From JBICHN01 sp043101845 (GTDB lineage Bacteria; Planctomycetota; Phycisphaerae; Phycisphaerales; UBA5793), in assembly GCA_043101845.1 (NCBI GenBank), contig JBICHN010000002.1:806001-870000 (forward strand): DNA of 64,000 nt, written 5' to 3'. A program made the position numbers and the translations under genes. Of this stretch, positions 48,743 to 56,732 are shown one piece after another (the first letter of the stretch is position 1; every line of letters starts with the position of its first letter). The notes under the pieces were generated by a model, which saw nothing but the letters and a program-made list of their open reading frames with translations, did not search any database and was not told the origin of the DNA.

Positions 48743-51181
48743 ATGAGCGCGAAATGGCGCCGCAACCGCAAGTGGGATCAGGAGCATCTCACGGGTCCCT
48801 TTACGCCCGTGCGGTGGCTGCTGCTCGCGTTCAGCTCGATCACGCTCGCGGTCATTCTGCTTACGACCGTCGCCCTCTACGGCGCCTTCGCGAGCGTGCC
48901 CATCGGACTCTGGGCGCTCATTCCGACGATGGCGTTCTACGCGTTGACCTTCGTCCTCGTCGTCGGCGCTGTCGTGACGATTCCAGCCTGGCTGCTCAAG
49001 CGTCCAACCGGGAAGATCGCAGGGCCCGGCGCCCGGTTCGTCGTCCGCTTCGTCGGCGTGCTCGCGCTCCTCGTCGCGGGGGGCTGGCTCTGGACCGCGA
49101 CGGTCTGGCCGATGGTCCGCTATGTCCCCGGCCCCGAGCCGACCGGCGTCCGGTTCTTCGCCGACTTCGTCGACGCGAACTCGGCGCTCCTCCTGCGTCA
49201 ACTGCCCGCGTTCGAGATGACCGAGCTCGAGTTCTACGGCTGGTGGCCGTTCCGTCTCGTGCTCGTCCTCTTCGTCATGAACATGATCGTGGCGACGATC
49301 CGGCGCATCGAATTCAAGTTCGTGAACATCGGCGTGCTCACCGTGCACACCGGCATCGTCCTCATGGCGCTCGGGAGCATCTTCTACAAGTCGAACAAGG
49401 TCGAGGGGTCGATGCTCCTCCTCCAAGACGCGGCGCTTCCGAAGGACGCGTTCTACGACAACATCATGACCGCGGTGTACCTGAGCCCGGCGGGTGATTC
49501 ACGCGAATTGACGATCCGCCTCCCGCGCCTGCCGCGCTACAACGACGCCCCGCCCGGCTCGGAACACGCGCCCGAGGTTCCGCTTCATCAGTACGAGGAG
49601 TTTCAGGAGTTCTTCGGGCCCGATCTCGAAGCCGAAGTGTGCGGCGTCTATCCCTACGCGACGCGCTTCCAGGACGGCTGGGCGCCCGGCGGCGACCGCG
49701 TGAATCCGTCGATCGCGATTTCACTCGAGACCGAGAAACCGCTCGAAGGCGAAACAACGCATCTTTCCGAGCGCCTCGTCGGGCTCATCCCGGCGGAAAG
49801 TACGAACTTCCAGGGACGCATCCTCGCCATCCAGCATCTCCCCGTTCCCTCGCGGCAACGGGTCGAAGATCTCAAGTCCGAGTTCCCCTCGCCCGGCCGG
49901 CACCTGCTCATCATCCGGCTCCCGCGCTCCGGAGTCGTCGAGAAACGCGTCGTCGAAGTCGGCGATCGCTTCGAAGTCGGCGAGCCCGCGTGGACGGTCG
50001 AAGTCACCGAGCATGAGTTCCACGACGAAGGCCTGCAACTCATCACGCAGGGGTACCGCGGCGCCGCGAGCTCGCGCCTCAAGCTTGAGCTCACGAGCCC
50101 CGGCGGCGAAACGGTGACGCGAAGCGTGCTCAGCCGCTTCCCCGAACTCACCCAGGATTTCCGGATGATCCCGGGTCAGGCGCAGCCCCAGCGCACGCCG
50201 CCGAACCCGGACATCGACATCACCTACCTCGACGCGACGATGACGAACTTCTTCGTCCTCCAGCCCGATCCGACGAAGGCCGAGTTCGAAGTCATTCGTC
50301 GCGAGCCGGGCGGCGGCCTGCGCGTCGATTCGATCGCCGAAGGCGGTCGCGTCGGCGCCGGAGAAATCTTCGGCGAACCGCTCTTCCTCCATGTGCGCGA
50401 CGCCTGGCCGCAGACCGAGCAGAACATCGTCGTTCGCTCCGTTCCGGAAGACGACCGCGTGAAGGACCGGCGCGGAACTTACATCGACGCGTTCCTCTGC
50501 ATCGAATTCCGCGCGCCGCGCCCGGGCGGTGAACTGTGGGTGCACCGCGCCTGGCTGCCGTTCAATCAGTTCGTCGACGCCGATGCGAACCCTCAGAGCG
50601 TCATCGTCACCCCGCCGAACCGCGGCGCGATGCGCGTCTCCTTCGGTCGACTCCGCCGCGCCCTGCCCGACATCGCGCTCGAACTCGAAGACTTCGAGAT
50701 GATCCCGTATCCCGGGAGCGACACGCCGCGCGACTATGTCTCGTCGCTCCGCGTCTATGAGGGCGACTCCGTCGACCCGATCCGGCACGACACGCGTCTC
50801 AATCGCCCATACATCTACCGCGTGCCGTTCGAGCCCGACGAGAACCTCTCGTTCGTCACGAACACCGCCCGGCGCGTCTTCCGCTTCTTCGTGCCCGACC
50901 AGTACAAGTTCAGCCAGGCCGGCTGGGATCCGGAGCGTCAGGCCTACACCGTGCTCGGCGTCGGCAACAACTCCGGAATCTACATCATCGCGGTCGGCGG
51001 CGTCCTCATCGGCGCCGGCATCCCCTGGGCGTTCTACATCAAGCCGGCGATCCTGCGCTACCGCAAGCGCCGGATCCAGCGCGAACTCGAAGCCGGCGAA
51101 TACACCGTCCCGTCCGACTCCCCCGGCGGCGCCTCGGCGAACGCGTCCCGCGCCCCGGAACTCGTGGAGGCGTCCTCATGA
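48743..51181 (+). CDS. resB: Cytochrome c biogenesis protein ResB-like (CcsB/Ccs1)
   Basis: 812 residues. Several N-terminal helices (VRWLLLAFSSITLAVILLTTVALYG, WALIPTMAFYALTFVLVVGAVV, FVVRFVGVLALLVAGGWLW) are followed by PFRLVLVLFVMNMIVATIRRIEFKFVNIGVLTVHTGIVLMALGSIFYKS (split by eye; the ResB core with its heme-facing His). A large periplasmic soluble domain of about 550 residues and a final helix (IYIIAVGGVLIGAGIPWAFYIKPAILRYRKRR) with the ResB-type basic tail follow. Together with the next gene it forms system II for exporting heme and attaching it to apocytochrome c. Its stop overlaps the ATG of ccsA. Confidence 0.88.
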   Translation: MSAKWRRNRKWDQEHLTGPFTPVRWLLLAFSSITLAVILLTTVALYGAFASVPIGLWALIPTMAFYALTFVLVVGAVVTIPAWLLKRPTGKIAGPGARFVVRFVGVLALLVAGGWLWTATVWPMVRYVPGPEPTGVRFFADFVDANSALLLRQLPAFEMTELEFYGWWPFRLVLVLFVMNMIVATIRRIEFKFVNIGVLTVHTGIVLMALGSIFYKSNKVEGSMLLLQDAALPKDAFYDNIMTAVYLSPAGDSRELTIRLPRLPRYNDAPPGSEHAPEVPLHQYEEFQEFFGPDLEAEVCGVYPYATRFQDGWAPGGDRVNPSIAISLETEKPLEGETTHLSERLVGLIPAESTNFQGRILAIQHLPVPSRQRVEDLKSEFPSPGRHLLIIRLPRSGVVEKRVVEVGDRFEVGEPAWTVEVTEHEFHDEGLQLITQGYRGAASSRLKLELTSPGGETVTRSVLSRFPELTQDFRMIPGQAQPQRTPPNPDIDITYLDATMTNFFVLQPDPTKAEFEVIRREPGGGLRVDSIAEGGRVGAGEIFGEPLFLHVRDAWPQTEQNIVVRSVPEDDRVKDRRGTYIDAFLCIEFRAPRPGGELWVHRAWLPFNQFVDADANPQSVIVTPPNRGAMRVSFGRLRRALPDIALELEDFEMIPYPGSDTPRDYVSSLRVYEGDSVDPIRHDTRLNRPYIYRVPFEPDENLSFVTNTARRVFRFFVPDQYKFSQAGWDPERQAYTVLGVGNNSGIYIIAVGGVLIGAGIPWAFYIKPAILRYRKRRIQRELEAGEYTVPSDSPGGASANASRAPELVEASS

Positions 51182-52953
51182 TCCGTCACCTCCCGGTCAC
51201 CTCACGCGTACTCGTGCTGCTCGCGATCTTGACGCTCGGTCTTTCCGCGGCGACGGCGCCGGCGCAGGGGCCCGCCGGCAACGCGCATCCGGAGCAGGAA
51301 GCGATCGAACCCGGCGCCGCGGTGAACCCGCTCGATCCCCATGAACTCAGCGCGCCGAACACGGCGACGGTCGAGGAGAAGGTCGAGTTCGCCTCCGAGG
51401 TCAATCTCGCGCCGCTCGCCGGAATCCCCGTGATGGCGAACAGCCGCGTCGGCGTCCTCGACACCGTGGCGCGCGACACCGTCCGCCGCATCACCGGCCG
51501 CCGGACCTATCAGGACTTCATCGTGGACGAGTCGGGCGATCGCCTGAAGGTCGAGAAGATCAATTACGACCCGATCTTCACCTTCTTCGATCTCATGGCC
51601 GACCCGGCGTACTACCTCGACAAGCCGCTCATCCATGTCGAGTTTCTCAGCCTCCGCCGCGGACTTCTCGAAGCCGAGTTCCCCTCGGCCGAAGAGGATT
51701 CGACGCGCGAACGCTGGATGAAGCTCACGCGCCTCGCGCCGACGATGGTCCTCGGACATCCCGAGCGCATCCGCGTCTACCTCGCGGACAACACCTACAG
51801 CCGCGCGATCAACCAGGTGAGCCAGTCGCTCAACTACTACCTCGGCGCCTATACCCGACTTCGTGTCGTCCCGCCGGCGCCGGGCGACGACGATTGGGGC
51901 CTCGCCGCGTCCGACGCGGAAGTCGCGCGTCTCTTCGGCCAGCTCGGTGAGGCATGGCGCGCCCGCGACGCCGTGCGCGTGAACGCGGTAGCGCGCGAGA
52001 TCTCCCGCGCCCTCGAAGCGCGGCCGAGCCGGGCCTATCCGCCCGACTGGCGTCGCTCACTCGAACTCATGTACAACGGAACCGGGAAGTTCATCCTCGG
52101 CTACACGCTCTACTTCCTCTCGTTCGTCACGCTCATCATCGCGCTCGGGACCGGCCGCGTGAACCTGCGGCGCGTGGGCGTCGCCATGCTCGTCGGCGGC
52201 GTCGTGATCCATGCCGCGGGCTTCGTCGCGCGGTGGATCCTCGCCGAGCGCATTCCGATTCAGAATCAGTTCGAGTCGATGCTCGGTCTCTGCCTTGGCG
52301 CCGTGCTCTGCGGTACGGCGCTCATGCTCGCGCGCCGGCAGACGATCTTCGGCGTCGCCGCCGCCGGCGTCGGTTTCCTCACGCTCATGACCGCGACGAT
52401 GTCCGGCGTGCCGGGCGAGGAGATTCAGCGCGAGGCCGCGATCCTCAACACGAGCTACATCCTCTTTTACCATGTCAATGTCGTGCTCTTCAGCTACGGC
52501 CTCATCTCGCTTGGCGCCATCATCAGCGCGTTCTACCTCATTACGCACTACTTCAAGGGTGACACGCCGGCGCAGCTCGCCGCCGCGGGCGTCGTGAATG
52601 CCGACCGCCTCGAAGCCGCCGAGACCGTGCAGGCCGGCCGCCAGCGCCTGCTCAACGACCTCGACCACGCGCAGATGGTCGTCCTTCAACTCGCGTTCTG
52701 GATTCTCGGCGTCGGCATCCTGCTCGGCGCCTGGTGGGCGGACCACTCCTGGGGACGCTGGTGGGCCTTCGACCCGAAGGAGACCTGGGCGCTCATCACC
52801 TGGATCGTCTACCTCGTCATCGTGCATGTGCGCCTCGGCGTGAAACGCCGCGGCCTCGTGACGGCCTGGCTCTCGATCCTCGGCTTCTTCATCATGCTCT
52901 GGACCTACTTCGGCGTGAACCTCATCCTCCCCGGCCTCCACGCGTACGCGTGA
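51178..52953 (+). CDS. ccsA: Cytochrome c biogenesis protein CcsA (ResC)
   Basis: 591 residues. An N-terminal signal/anchor and ~290-residue soluble domain precede the membrane part (SLELMYNGTGKFILGYTLYFLSFVTLIIALGTG). The heme-handling WWD motif is WADHSWGRWWAFDPKETWALITW, with flanking conserved His residues (TSYILFYHVNVVLFSYGLISLG and IVYLVIVHVRLG). It is the CcsA/ResC partner of the upstream ResB; the pair are translationally coupled. The soluble N-terminal extension is unusual: many CcsA proteins are nearly all membrane helices. After its stop comes the repeat array. Confidence 0.9.
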   Translation: MIRHLPVTSRVLVLLAILTLGLSAATAPAQGPAGNAHPEQEAIEPGAAVNPLDPHELSAPNTATVEEKVEFASEVNLAPLAGIPVMANSRVGVLDTVARDTVRRITGRRTYQDFIVDESGDRLKVEKINYDPIFTFFDLMADPAYYLDKPLIHVEFLSLRRGLLEAEFPSAEEDSTRERWMKLTRLAPTMVLGHPERIRVYLADNTYSRAINQVSQSLNYYLGAYTRLRVVPPAPGDDDWGLAASDAEVARLFGQLGEAWRARDAVRVNAVAREISRALEARPSRAYPPDWRRSLELMYNGTGKFILGYTLYFLSFVTLIIALGTGRVNLRRVGVAMLVGGVVIHAAGFVARWILAERIPIQNQFESMLGLCLGAVLCGTALMLARRQTIFGVAAAGVGFLTLMTATMSGVPGEEIQREAAILNTSYILFYHVNVVLFSYGLISLGAIISAFYLITHYFKGDTPAQLAAAGVVNADRLEAAETVQAGRQRLLNDLDHAQMVVLQLAFWILGVGILLGAWWADHSWGRWWAFDPKETWALITWIVYLVIVHVRLGVKRRGLVTAWLSILGFFIMLWTYFGVNLILPGLHAYA

Positions 52954-52982
52954 CGGATGAACCGGTGAGAGGGTGCCGCGCC

Positions 52983-53096
52983 GTAGGTTCGGCTCTTGCC
53001 GAACGGTTGGGCGCTCGTGGTTCGAGCGGGATTCGCGTCGAACACATGCCCTGCGTCGAATCGTGCGCCCAGCCGTCAGGCAATAGCCTGACCTAC
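52983..53096. repeat. Repeat module A, copy 1 (REP/BIME-like)
   Basis: 114 bases. It starts GTAG plus hairpin GTTCGGC-TCTT-GCCGAAC and ends with hairpin GTCAGGC-AATA-GCCTGAC plus CTAC. Thus each end has a palindrome with a GTAG foot on opposite strands, and the outer GTAGGT/ACCTAC can pair. Inner segments GTTCGA/TCGAAC may also pair. This resembles paired REP units. Confidence 0.85.
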
Positions 53097-53115
53097 CGAA
53101 TGGGGGCCGTCCGCC

Positions 53116-53206
53116 CTGTGGCTTCCCCGAACCTCAGCCACAGCCACCCGGGGAAGGATCGAAGTGCGAAGGGGTGGCTGTGGTGGGAGCGCAGCGGAAC
53201 CCACAG
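53116..53206. repeat. Repeat module C, copy 1
   Basis: Imperfect hairpin of 91 bases. CTGTGG and CCACAG are the outer arms; CCACAGCCACCC at 53138-53149 and GGGTGGCTGTGG at 53172-53183 are perfect 12-bp inner arms around a 22-base spacer. Confidence 0.85.
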
Positions 53207-53244
53207 CGCATGGAACGAGTATGTCCGTGACGAAGAGTGACACC

Positions 53245-53362
53245 CGTGTGCCACTGCCGTGTCGGCAGTGCGGCGCGGAGAGCGGCGCGCGAGTCGGCGA
53301 GCGTTTCCGTCGTCACGCGCACGGTCGTTCCATTCGCACGGCCTGGAAGGCCGTGGCACACG
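53245..53362. repeat. Repeat module B, copy 1
   Basis: 118 bases. Perfect 10-bp outer inverted repeat CGTGTGCCAC/GTGGCACACG. Terminal hairpins are CACTGCC-GTGTC-GGCAGTG and ACGGCCT-GGA-AGGCCGT. The architecture is that of module A with unrelated sequence. Confidence 0.85.
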
Positions 53363-53374
53363 GGGGCGGCGTTC

Positions 53375-53488
53375 GTAGGTTCGGCTCTTGCCGAACGGTC
53401 GGGCGTGCGTGCTTCGAGAGGGATTCGCGTTGAACGCAAGGCCTGCGCGAGATCGTGCGCCCAACCGGCAGGCAATAGCCTGACCTAC
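53375..53488. repeat. Repeat module A, copy 2
   Basis: 114 bases, same ends (GTAG + GTTCGGC hairpin; GCAGGC-AATA-GCCTGA + CTAC). The centre differs from copy 1 by scattered substitutions. Confidence 0.85.
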
Positions 53489-53493
53489 CGGAC

Positions 53494-53527
53494 AATTTCA
53501 AATCTCAAATCTCAGATTTCAAATCTC
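53494..53527. repeat. AT-rich module D, copy 1
   Basis: A/T-rich stretch in a GC-rich region with the palindrome AAATCT-C-AGATTT at 53507-53519. A run of nine C at 53543-53551 follows. Confidence 0.7.
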
Positions 53528-53551
53528 CTGCTTCGAGCGCCGCCCCCCCCC

Positions 53552-53637
53552 GTGGCTTCCCCGAACCTCAGCCACAGCCACCCAGCGAAGATCGAATAAC
53601 AGAACGGGTGGCTGTGGTTGGACCGCAGGGAAACCAC
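53552..53637. repeat. Repeat module C, copy 2
   Basis: CCACAGCCACCC at 53572-53583 and GGGTGGCTGTGG at 53606-53617, 22-base spacer, with imperfect outer GTGG...CCAC arms. Confidence 0.85.
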
Positions 53638-53687
53638 AGCGAATGGAACGACGGCGCGCCGGATCAGCGATGACACGCCATCGCGCC

Positions 53688-53801
53688 GTAGGTTCGGCTC
53701 TTGCCGAACGGTTGGGCGTTCGTGGTTCGAGCGGGATTCGCGTCGAACACATGGCCTGCGTCGAATCGTGCGTCCATCCGTCAGGCAATAGCCTGACCTA
53801 C
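53688..53801. repeat. Repeat module A, copy 3
   Basis: 114 bases, nearly identical to copy 1 including both hairpins, the GTAG feet and most of the core. Confidence 0.85.
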
Positions 53802-53823
53802 CGAATGGGGGCCGTCCCACCCT

Positions 53824-53908
53824 GTGGCTTCTTCGAACCTCAGCCACAGCCACCCAGCGAAGATCGAATCACGAAGGGGTAGCTGTGGTTGGACCGCAGG
53901 GAAACCAC
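53824..53908. repeat. Repeat module C, copy 3
   Basis: Left arm CCACAGCCACCC intact; right arm carries one change (GGGTAGCTGTGG). Outer GTGG/CCAC retained. It is the last repeat before the His-rich gene at 54004. Confidence 0.8.
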
Positions 53909-54003
53909 CGCGAACGGGACAACAGCGTCCGCACGAAGATTTTCTGGAACAATCCCACTGGTCGGGCGGTACTGTATTGGGACGGCGCCGCCCGGCCCGT
54001 GCG

Positions 54004-54441
54004 ATGATCATGCGCAGATTCACAGTGACGACATCCCGCAGATCGAGCCTCGCCGCCGCGGCGCCCGGCCCGCGACCGTGGGCGCTGCGCGTCGCGGCGC
54101 TCATCGGGCTGCTCGCGATGGCGGCCCCGGCGCTGCTCCCGCTCGTCCACCGCCACGCGGACGCCGACTTCGATTCGGTCGTCCACCACGCCGATGCGGT
54201 CGAGCACGACGCGGGCCACTCGCACGCGCCGATCCCGCCGCGCGACGGCGGGGACGATCACGAAGACGACTGCCCGGTCTGCCATCTCGTCAGCCAGGTC
54301 CGACTCGCCGGCGAACTCCCGGCGACTTCATCCGTCGGAACGAATCTCACGCTCGTCGAAGTCGCCGCTCCGCTCGGCGCGGCGCGACCTCGAACGACTG
54401 AAGACTTCGCGCATTCTTCGCGCGGCCCGCCCTCCGTCTGA
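54004..54441 (+). CDS. Histidine-rich exported or anchored DUF2946-like protein
   Basis: 145 residues starting MIMRRFTVTT. A hydrophobic helix at about 30-47 (LRVAALIGLLAMAAPALLPL) is followed by a very His/Asp-rich region (VHRHADADFDSVVHHADAVEH, AGHSHAPIPPRDGGDDHEDD) and a C-P-V-C-H pair, ending in RGPPSV. This organisation is that of DUF2946-type proteins, often metal-related. Function is unknown; the His-rich loop would bind a divalent metal such as zinc or copper (inference). Upstream is about 95 bases without SD; TACTGT sits at about 53970. It opens a three-gene group in the same direction. Confidence 0.65.
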   Translation: MIMRRFTVTTSRRSSLAAAAPGPRPWALRVAALIGLLAMAAPALLPLVHRHADADFDSVVHHADAVEHDAGHSHAPIPPRDGGDDHEDDCPVCHLVSQVRLAGELPATSSVGTNLTLVEVAAPLGAARPRTTEDFAHSSRGPPSV

Positions 54442-54603
54442 TCCGTCATTCCAGCCCTTCACATTCACATGACGGACGGATCTCGGCGCGATTCGCGCGC
54501 CGGTCGCTCACGCACGCACGCTCGCACGCAGTTGCTCGCTCGCGCCTGCCTGGATCGACCGGTCCCGACGACGCCGGGATGACCTCGGACGAAGGACAAC
54601 TCC

Positions 54604-55344
54604 ATGTTCGTTCGCATTCCTACGGGACGGCGCGCGGGGTTCACGCTCATCGAACTCCTCGTCGTCATTTCCATCATCGCGTTGCTCATCGGACTGCTGC
54701 TGCCCACTTTGAGTCGGGCGCGGCAGACCGGCCGCGCCGCCGCGTGCCTGAGCAACATCCGCAATCTCGAGATCGCCCACACGATGTACTTCGACGATCA
54801 TCGTGGTCACATGGTCGATGTCGGCATGGCGCACGGCGGATCGTCGTTCGGCGACGAGGAACTCTGGTGGATCAACTCCCTCCAGAAGTACTACGGCACG
54901 GAACTCGTGCTCCAGTCGCCCGCCGACGACAGTCCGCACTGGCCGACCGACATGGGGGGCCAGGGCGAGCGCCTCAACGGTGAACTGCGTCGGACGAGCT
55001 ACGGCGTGAACAACTACATGAGCGGCGCCGCGCCGTTCAAGCCGTACCTCCAGTACCACCTCGTCCCCGTCCCGTCGAACACCGTGCACTTTCTCATGAT
55101 GGCCGAGACCGGCGACTACGCGGTCTCCGACCATCCGCATGTGGAGAGCTGGGGCGACGGCACGCCGCAGACGCCGGCCCGGGCCGGCAGGCAGGTCGAG
55201 ATCAACGCCCACGGCGGGGATCCGGCCACATGGTCCGCCCGCGCGAACTACGGGTTTCTCGACGGCCACGCCGAGACACTCGAGTTCCGCAAAGTCTACG
55301 AGAACTACGAAGAGAACCAGTTCAATCCGGAAGTGGCCCGCTGA
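54604..55344 (+). CDS. Prepilin-type (type II secretion pseudopilin-like) secreted protein
   Basis: 246 residues with AAGGA 7 bases upstream. The prepilin motif RRAGFTLIELLVVISIIALLIGLLLPTLSRAR places the processing site at G/F, followed by a hydrophobic helix. The C-terminal part has the H-x-DG pattern (INAHGGDPATWSARANYGFLDGHAETL, split by eye) of planctomycete pseudopilin-like families. These are placed in the membrane or secreted by type IV pilus/type II-like machinery. It lies between the His-rich protein and the next secreted His-containing protein. Confidence 0.88.
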   Translation: MFVRIPTGRRAGFTLIELLVVISIIALLIGLLLPTLSRARQTGRAAACLSNIRNLEIAHTMYFDDHRGHMVDVGMAHGGSSFGDEELWWINSLQKYYGTELVLQSPADDSPHWPTDMGGQGERLNGELRRTSYGVNNYMSGAAPFKPYLQYHLVPVPSNTVHFLMMAETGDYAVSDHPHVESWGDGTPQTPARAGRQVEINAHGGDPATWSARANYGFLDGHAETLEFRKVYENYEENQFNPEVAR

Positions 55345-55389
55345 ACAGGCGCGGCGCCATTTCCTCCTGACTCGAAAGGCAGAGAACTC

Positions 55390-56349
55390 ATGACGAAGGT
55401 CATGTCATCCATCTTTGGTATCGTGAGCGTTTCCCTCGGTGTCGCGGCGCCCGTCGCCGCCCAGCATCATCACGGGGGCGATGTGTTCCTCGAAGTCTTC
55501 GGCGGCCGCATCGTCACGAGCGGGATCGCCGAGGTCATCGATCCGAACACGGGCGACGAACTCTCCGAAATCCTGACCCACGACACCCGTGTCTACCCGT
55601 CCGAGATGGGCGAGTTCCAGCCGGGCTGGACCGACGAGCCGGGCTTCGACTCGGGTTCGGGAACCTTCCCCGTCGGGTCCGAGGTCGGGTTTGACATCAT
55701 GGATGCGCTTCTCGAATGGGATGGCGCCGCGTTCGTCTCGACGAACCTCACGGTGTCGGTCTCGTTCGCGAATCTCTCGGTCGGAAGCGGCGGCGGCTTC
55801 GTCGCGGGGTTTTCGCTTCCCGTGTCGAACAACGGAGAGTGGCATCGCCATCTCGAGTTCGAGTTGAGCGATCCGTCCGCGATCGGGATCTTCGCGCTGC
55901 CGCTCCGGCTCTGGAGCGACGATGCGACGATCGACGCGAGCGAGACTTTCTGGATCGTCTTCAACCACGAGGATGACGAGGCGGCGCACGAGGAGGCGAT
56001 CGAATTCGCGAAGGACGCGTATGTGCCCGGCATGAAGTTCGAGGACGCCCAGCTCGCCGCCGGTCGACGGGGTGAGATGGTCATCCATGGCGCCGCGGAC
56101 GGCGCCCGCGTCTACTTCGCGTATGCCTTCGCCGCCGCGCGCGACGCCGCGACCATTCCGGGATGCCCCGGACTCACGAGCGTGCTCGTGAATCCGACCA
56201 TCATCGATTCGACCGTGGCGCAGGAGGAGACGGCGACGCTCGTCGTTTCGATCCCCGCGCAGGCCGTCGGCCATGTCGTGCACATCCAGGCCGTCGATCC
56301 GGCGAACTGCGTCATGGCGAACTGGATCACGGTCGAGTTCATCGACTGA
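55390..56349 (+). CDS. Secreted protein with His-rich N-terminus and shared C-terminal domain
   Basis: 319 residues. Signal peptide IFGIVSVSLGVAAPVAA followed immediately by Q-H-H-H-G-G-D in the mature N-terminus. The middle has beta-strand-rich sequence (FLEVFGGRIVTSGIAEVIDP, VSFANLSVGSGGGFVAGFSLP). The last ~100 residues (LAAGRRGEMVIHGAADGARVYFAYAF, TLVVSIPAQAVGHVVHIQAV, split by eye) are the domain also found at the ends of the FG-GAP and propeller proteins. It resembles, from memory, the all3515-type Zur-repressed secreted proteins; this is only a suggestion. Third gene of the His-rich group. Confidence 0.65.
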   Translation: MTKVMSSIFGIVSVSLGVAAPVAAQHHHGGDVFLEVFGGRIVTSGIAEVIDPNTGDELSEILTHDTRVYPSEMGEFQPGWTDEPGFDSGSGTFPVGSEVGFDIMDALLEWDGAAFVSTNLTVSVSFANLSVGSGGGFVAGFSLPVSNNGEWHRHLEFELSDPSAIGIFALPLRLWSDDATIDASETFWIVFNHEDDEAAHEEAIEFAKDAYVPGMKFEDAQLAAGRRGEMVIHGAADGARVYFAYAFAAARDAATIPGCPGLTSVLVNPTIIDSTVAQEETATLVVSIPAQAVGHVVHIQAVDPANCVMANWITVEFID

Positions 56350-56449
56350 CCGACGGACGGGCCGAAGCATGAACGGGTGGCTGTGGTTGAAGCGCAGCGG
56401 AACCCACAGCGCATGGAACGAACGGGTCCGTGACGAAGATTGACTCCCC

Positions 56450-56567
56450 CGTGTGCCACTGCCGTGTCGGCAGTGCGGCGCGGCGCCCCGCGCGCGAGTT
56501 GACGAGCTTCTTCAGCGTCACGCACACTCCCGTTCCATCCGCACGGCCTGGAAGGCCGTGGCACACG
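56450..56567. repeat. Repeat module B, copy 2
   Basis: 118 bases with perfect CGTGTGCCAC/GTGGCACACG outer arms and the same two terminal hairpins as copy 1; the core differs. Confidence 0.85.
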
Positions 56568-56579
56568 GGGTTGGCGTTC

Positions 56580-56692
56580 GTAGGTTCGGCTGTTGCCGAA
56601 AGGTAAGGCGTTCCTGGTTGAGCGGGGTTCGAGTAAAACGGACGGCCCGCGTGGGATCGCGCGCCGAACCGGCAGGCAACAGCCTGACCTAC
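56580..56692. repeat. Repeat module A, copy 4
   Basis: 113 bases. Left hairpin GTTCGGC-TGTT-GCCGAA has lost its outer pair; right end GCAGGC-AACA-GCCTGA plus CTAC retained. Confidence 0.8.
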
Positions 56693-56697
56693 CGGAT

Positions 56698-56732
56698 TGA
56701 TTTCAAATTTCAAATCTGAGATTTCAGATCTT
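56698..56732. repeat. AT-rich module D, copy 2
   Basis: Palindrome AAATCT-G-AGATTT at 56712-56724 within an A/T-rich stretch, followed by seven C at 56749-56755 before the C left half. Confidence 0.7.

Larger units (their letters stand above)
53172..53583. repeat. 412-bp composite element, copy 1, with 12-bp inverted ends
   Basis: Runs from GGGTGGCTGTGG (in C1) to CCACAGCCACCC (in C2), enclosing B1, A2 and D1. A matching unit at 56375-56787 has the same parts in the same order and nearly the same length. No coding capacity is convincing. Confidence 0.75.

Noticed and set aside
53007..53040. tRNA-like GGTTCGAG T-loop in module A
   Set aside because: No acceptor/anticodon arrangement or CCA-compatible stem could be drawn around it.
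52734..53882. Several short frames in the repeat array that share a similar peptide (GSSGIRVEHM, NSLTYRMGAV)
   Set aside because: The similarity comes from the DNA repeats themselves (module A). There are no SDs, and the frames change between copies.
52983..53908. CRISPR array
   Set aside because: The repeats are long (86-118 bases), palindromic and of four kinds in mixed order, with no regular unique spacers and no cas genes.
53969..53990. Zur or other metal-regulator box before the His-rich gene
   Set aside because: Only a loose TCCCA/TGGGA symmetry could be found; it does not match a known site well enough to report.
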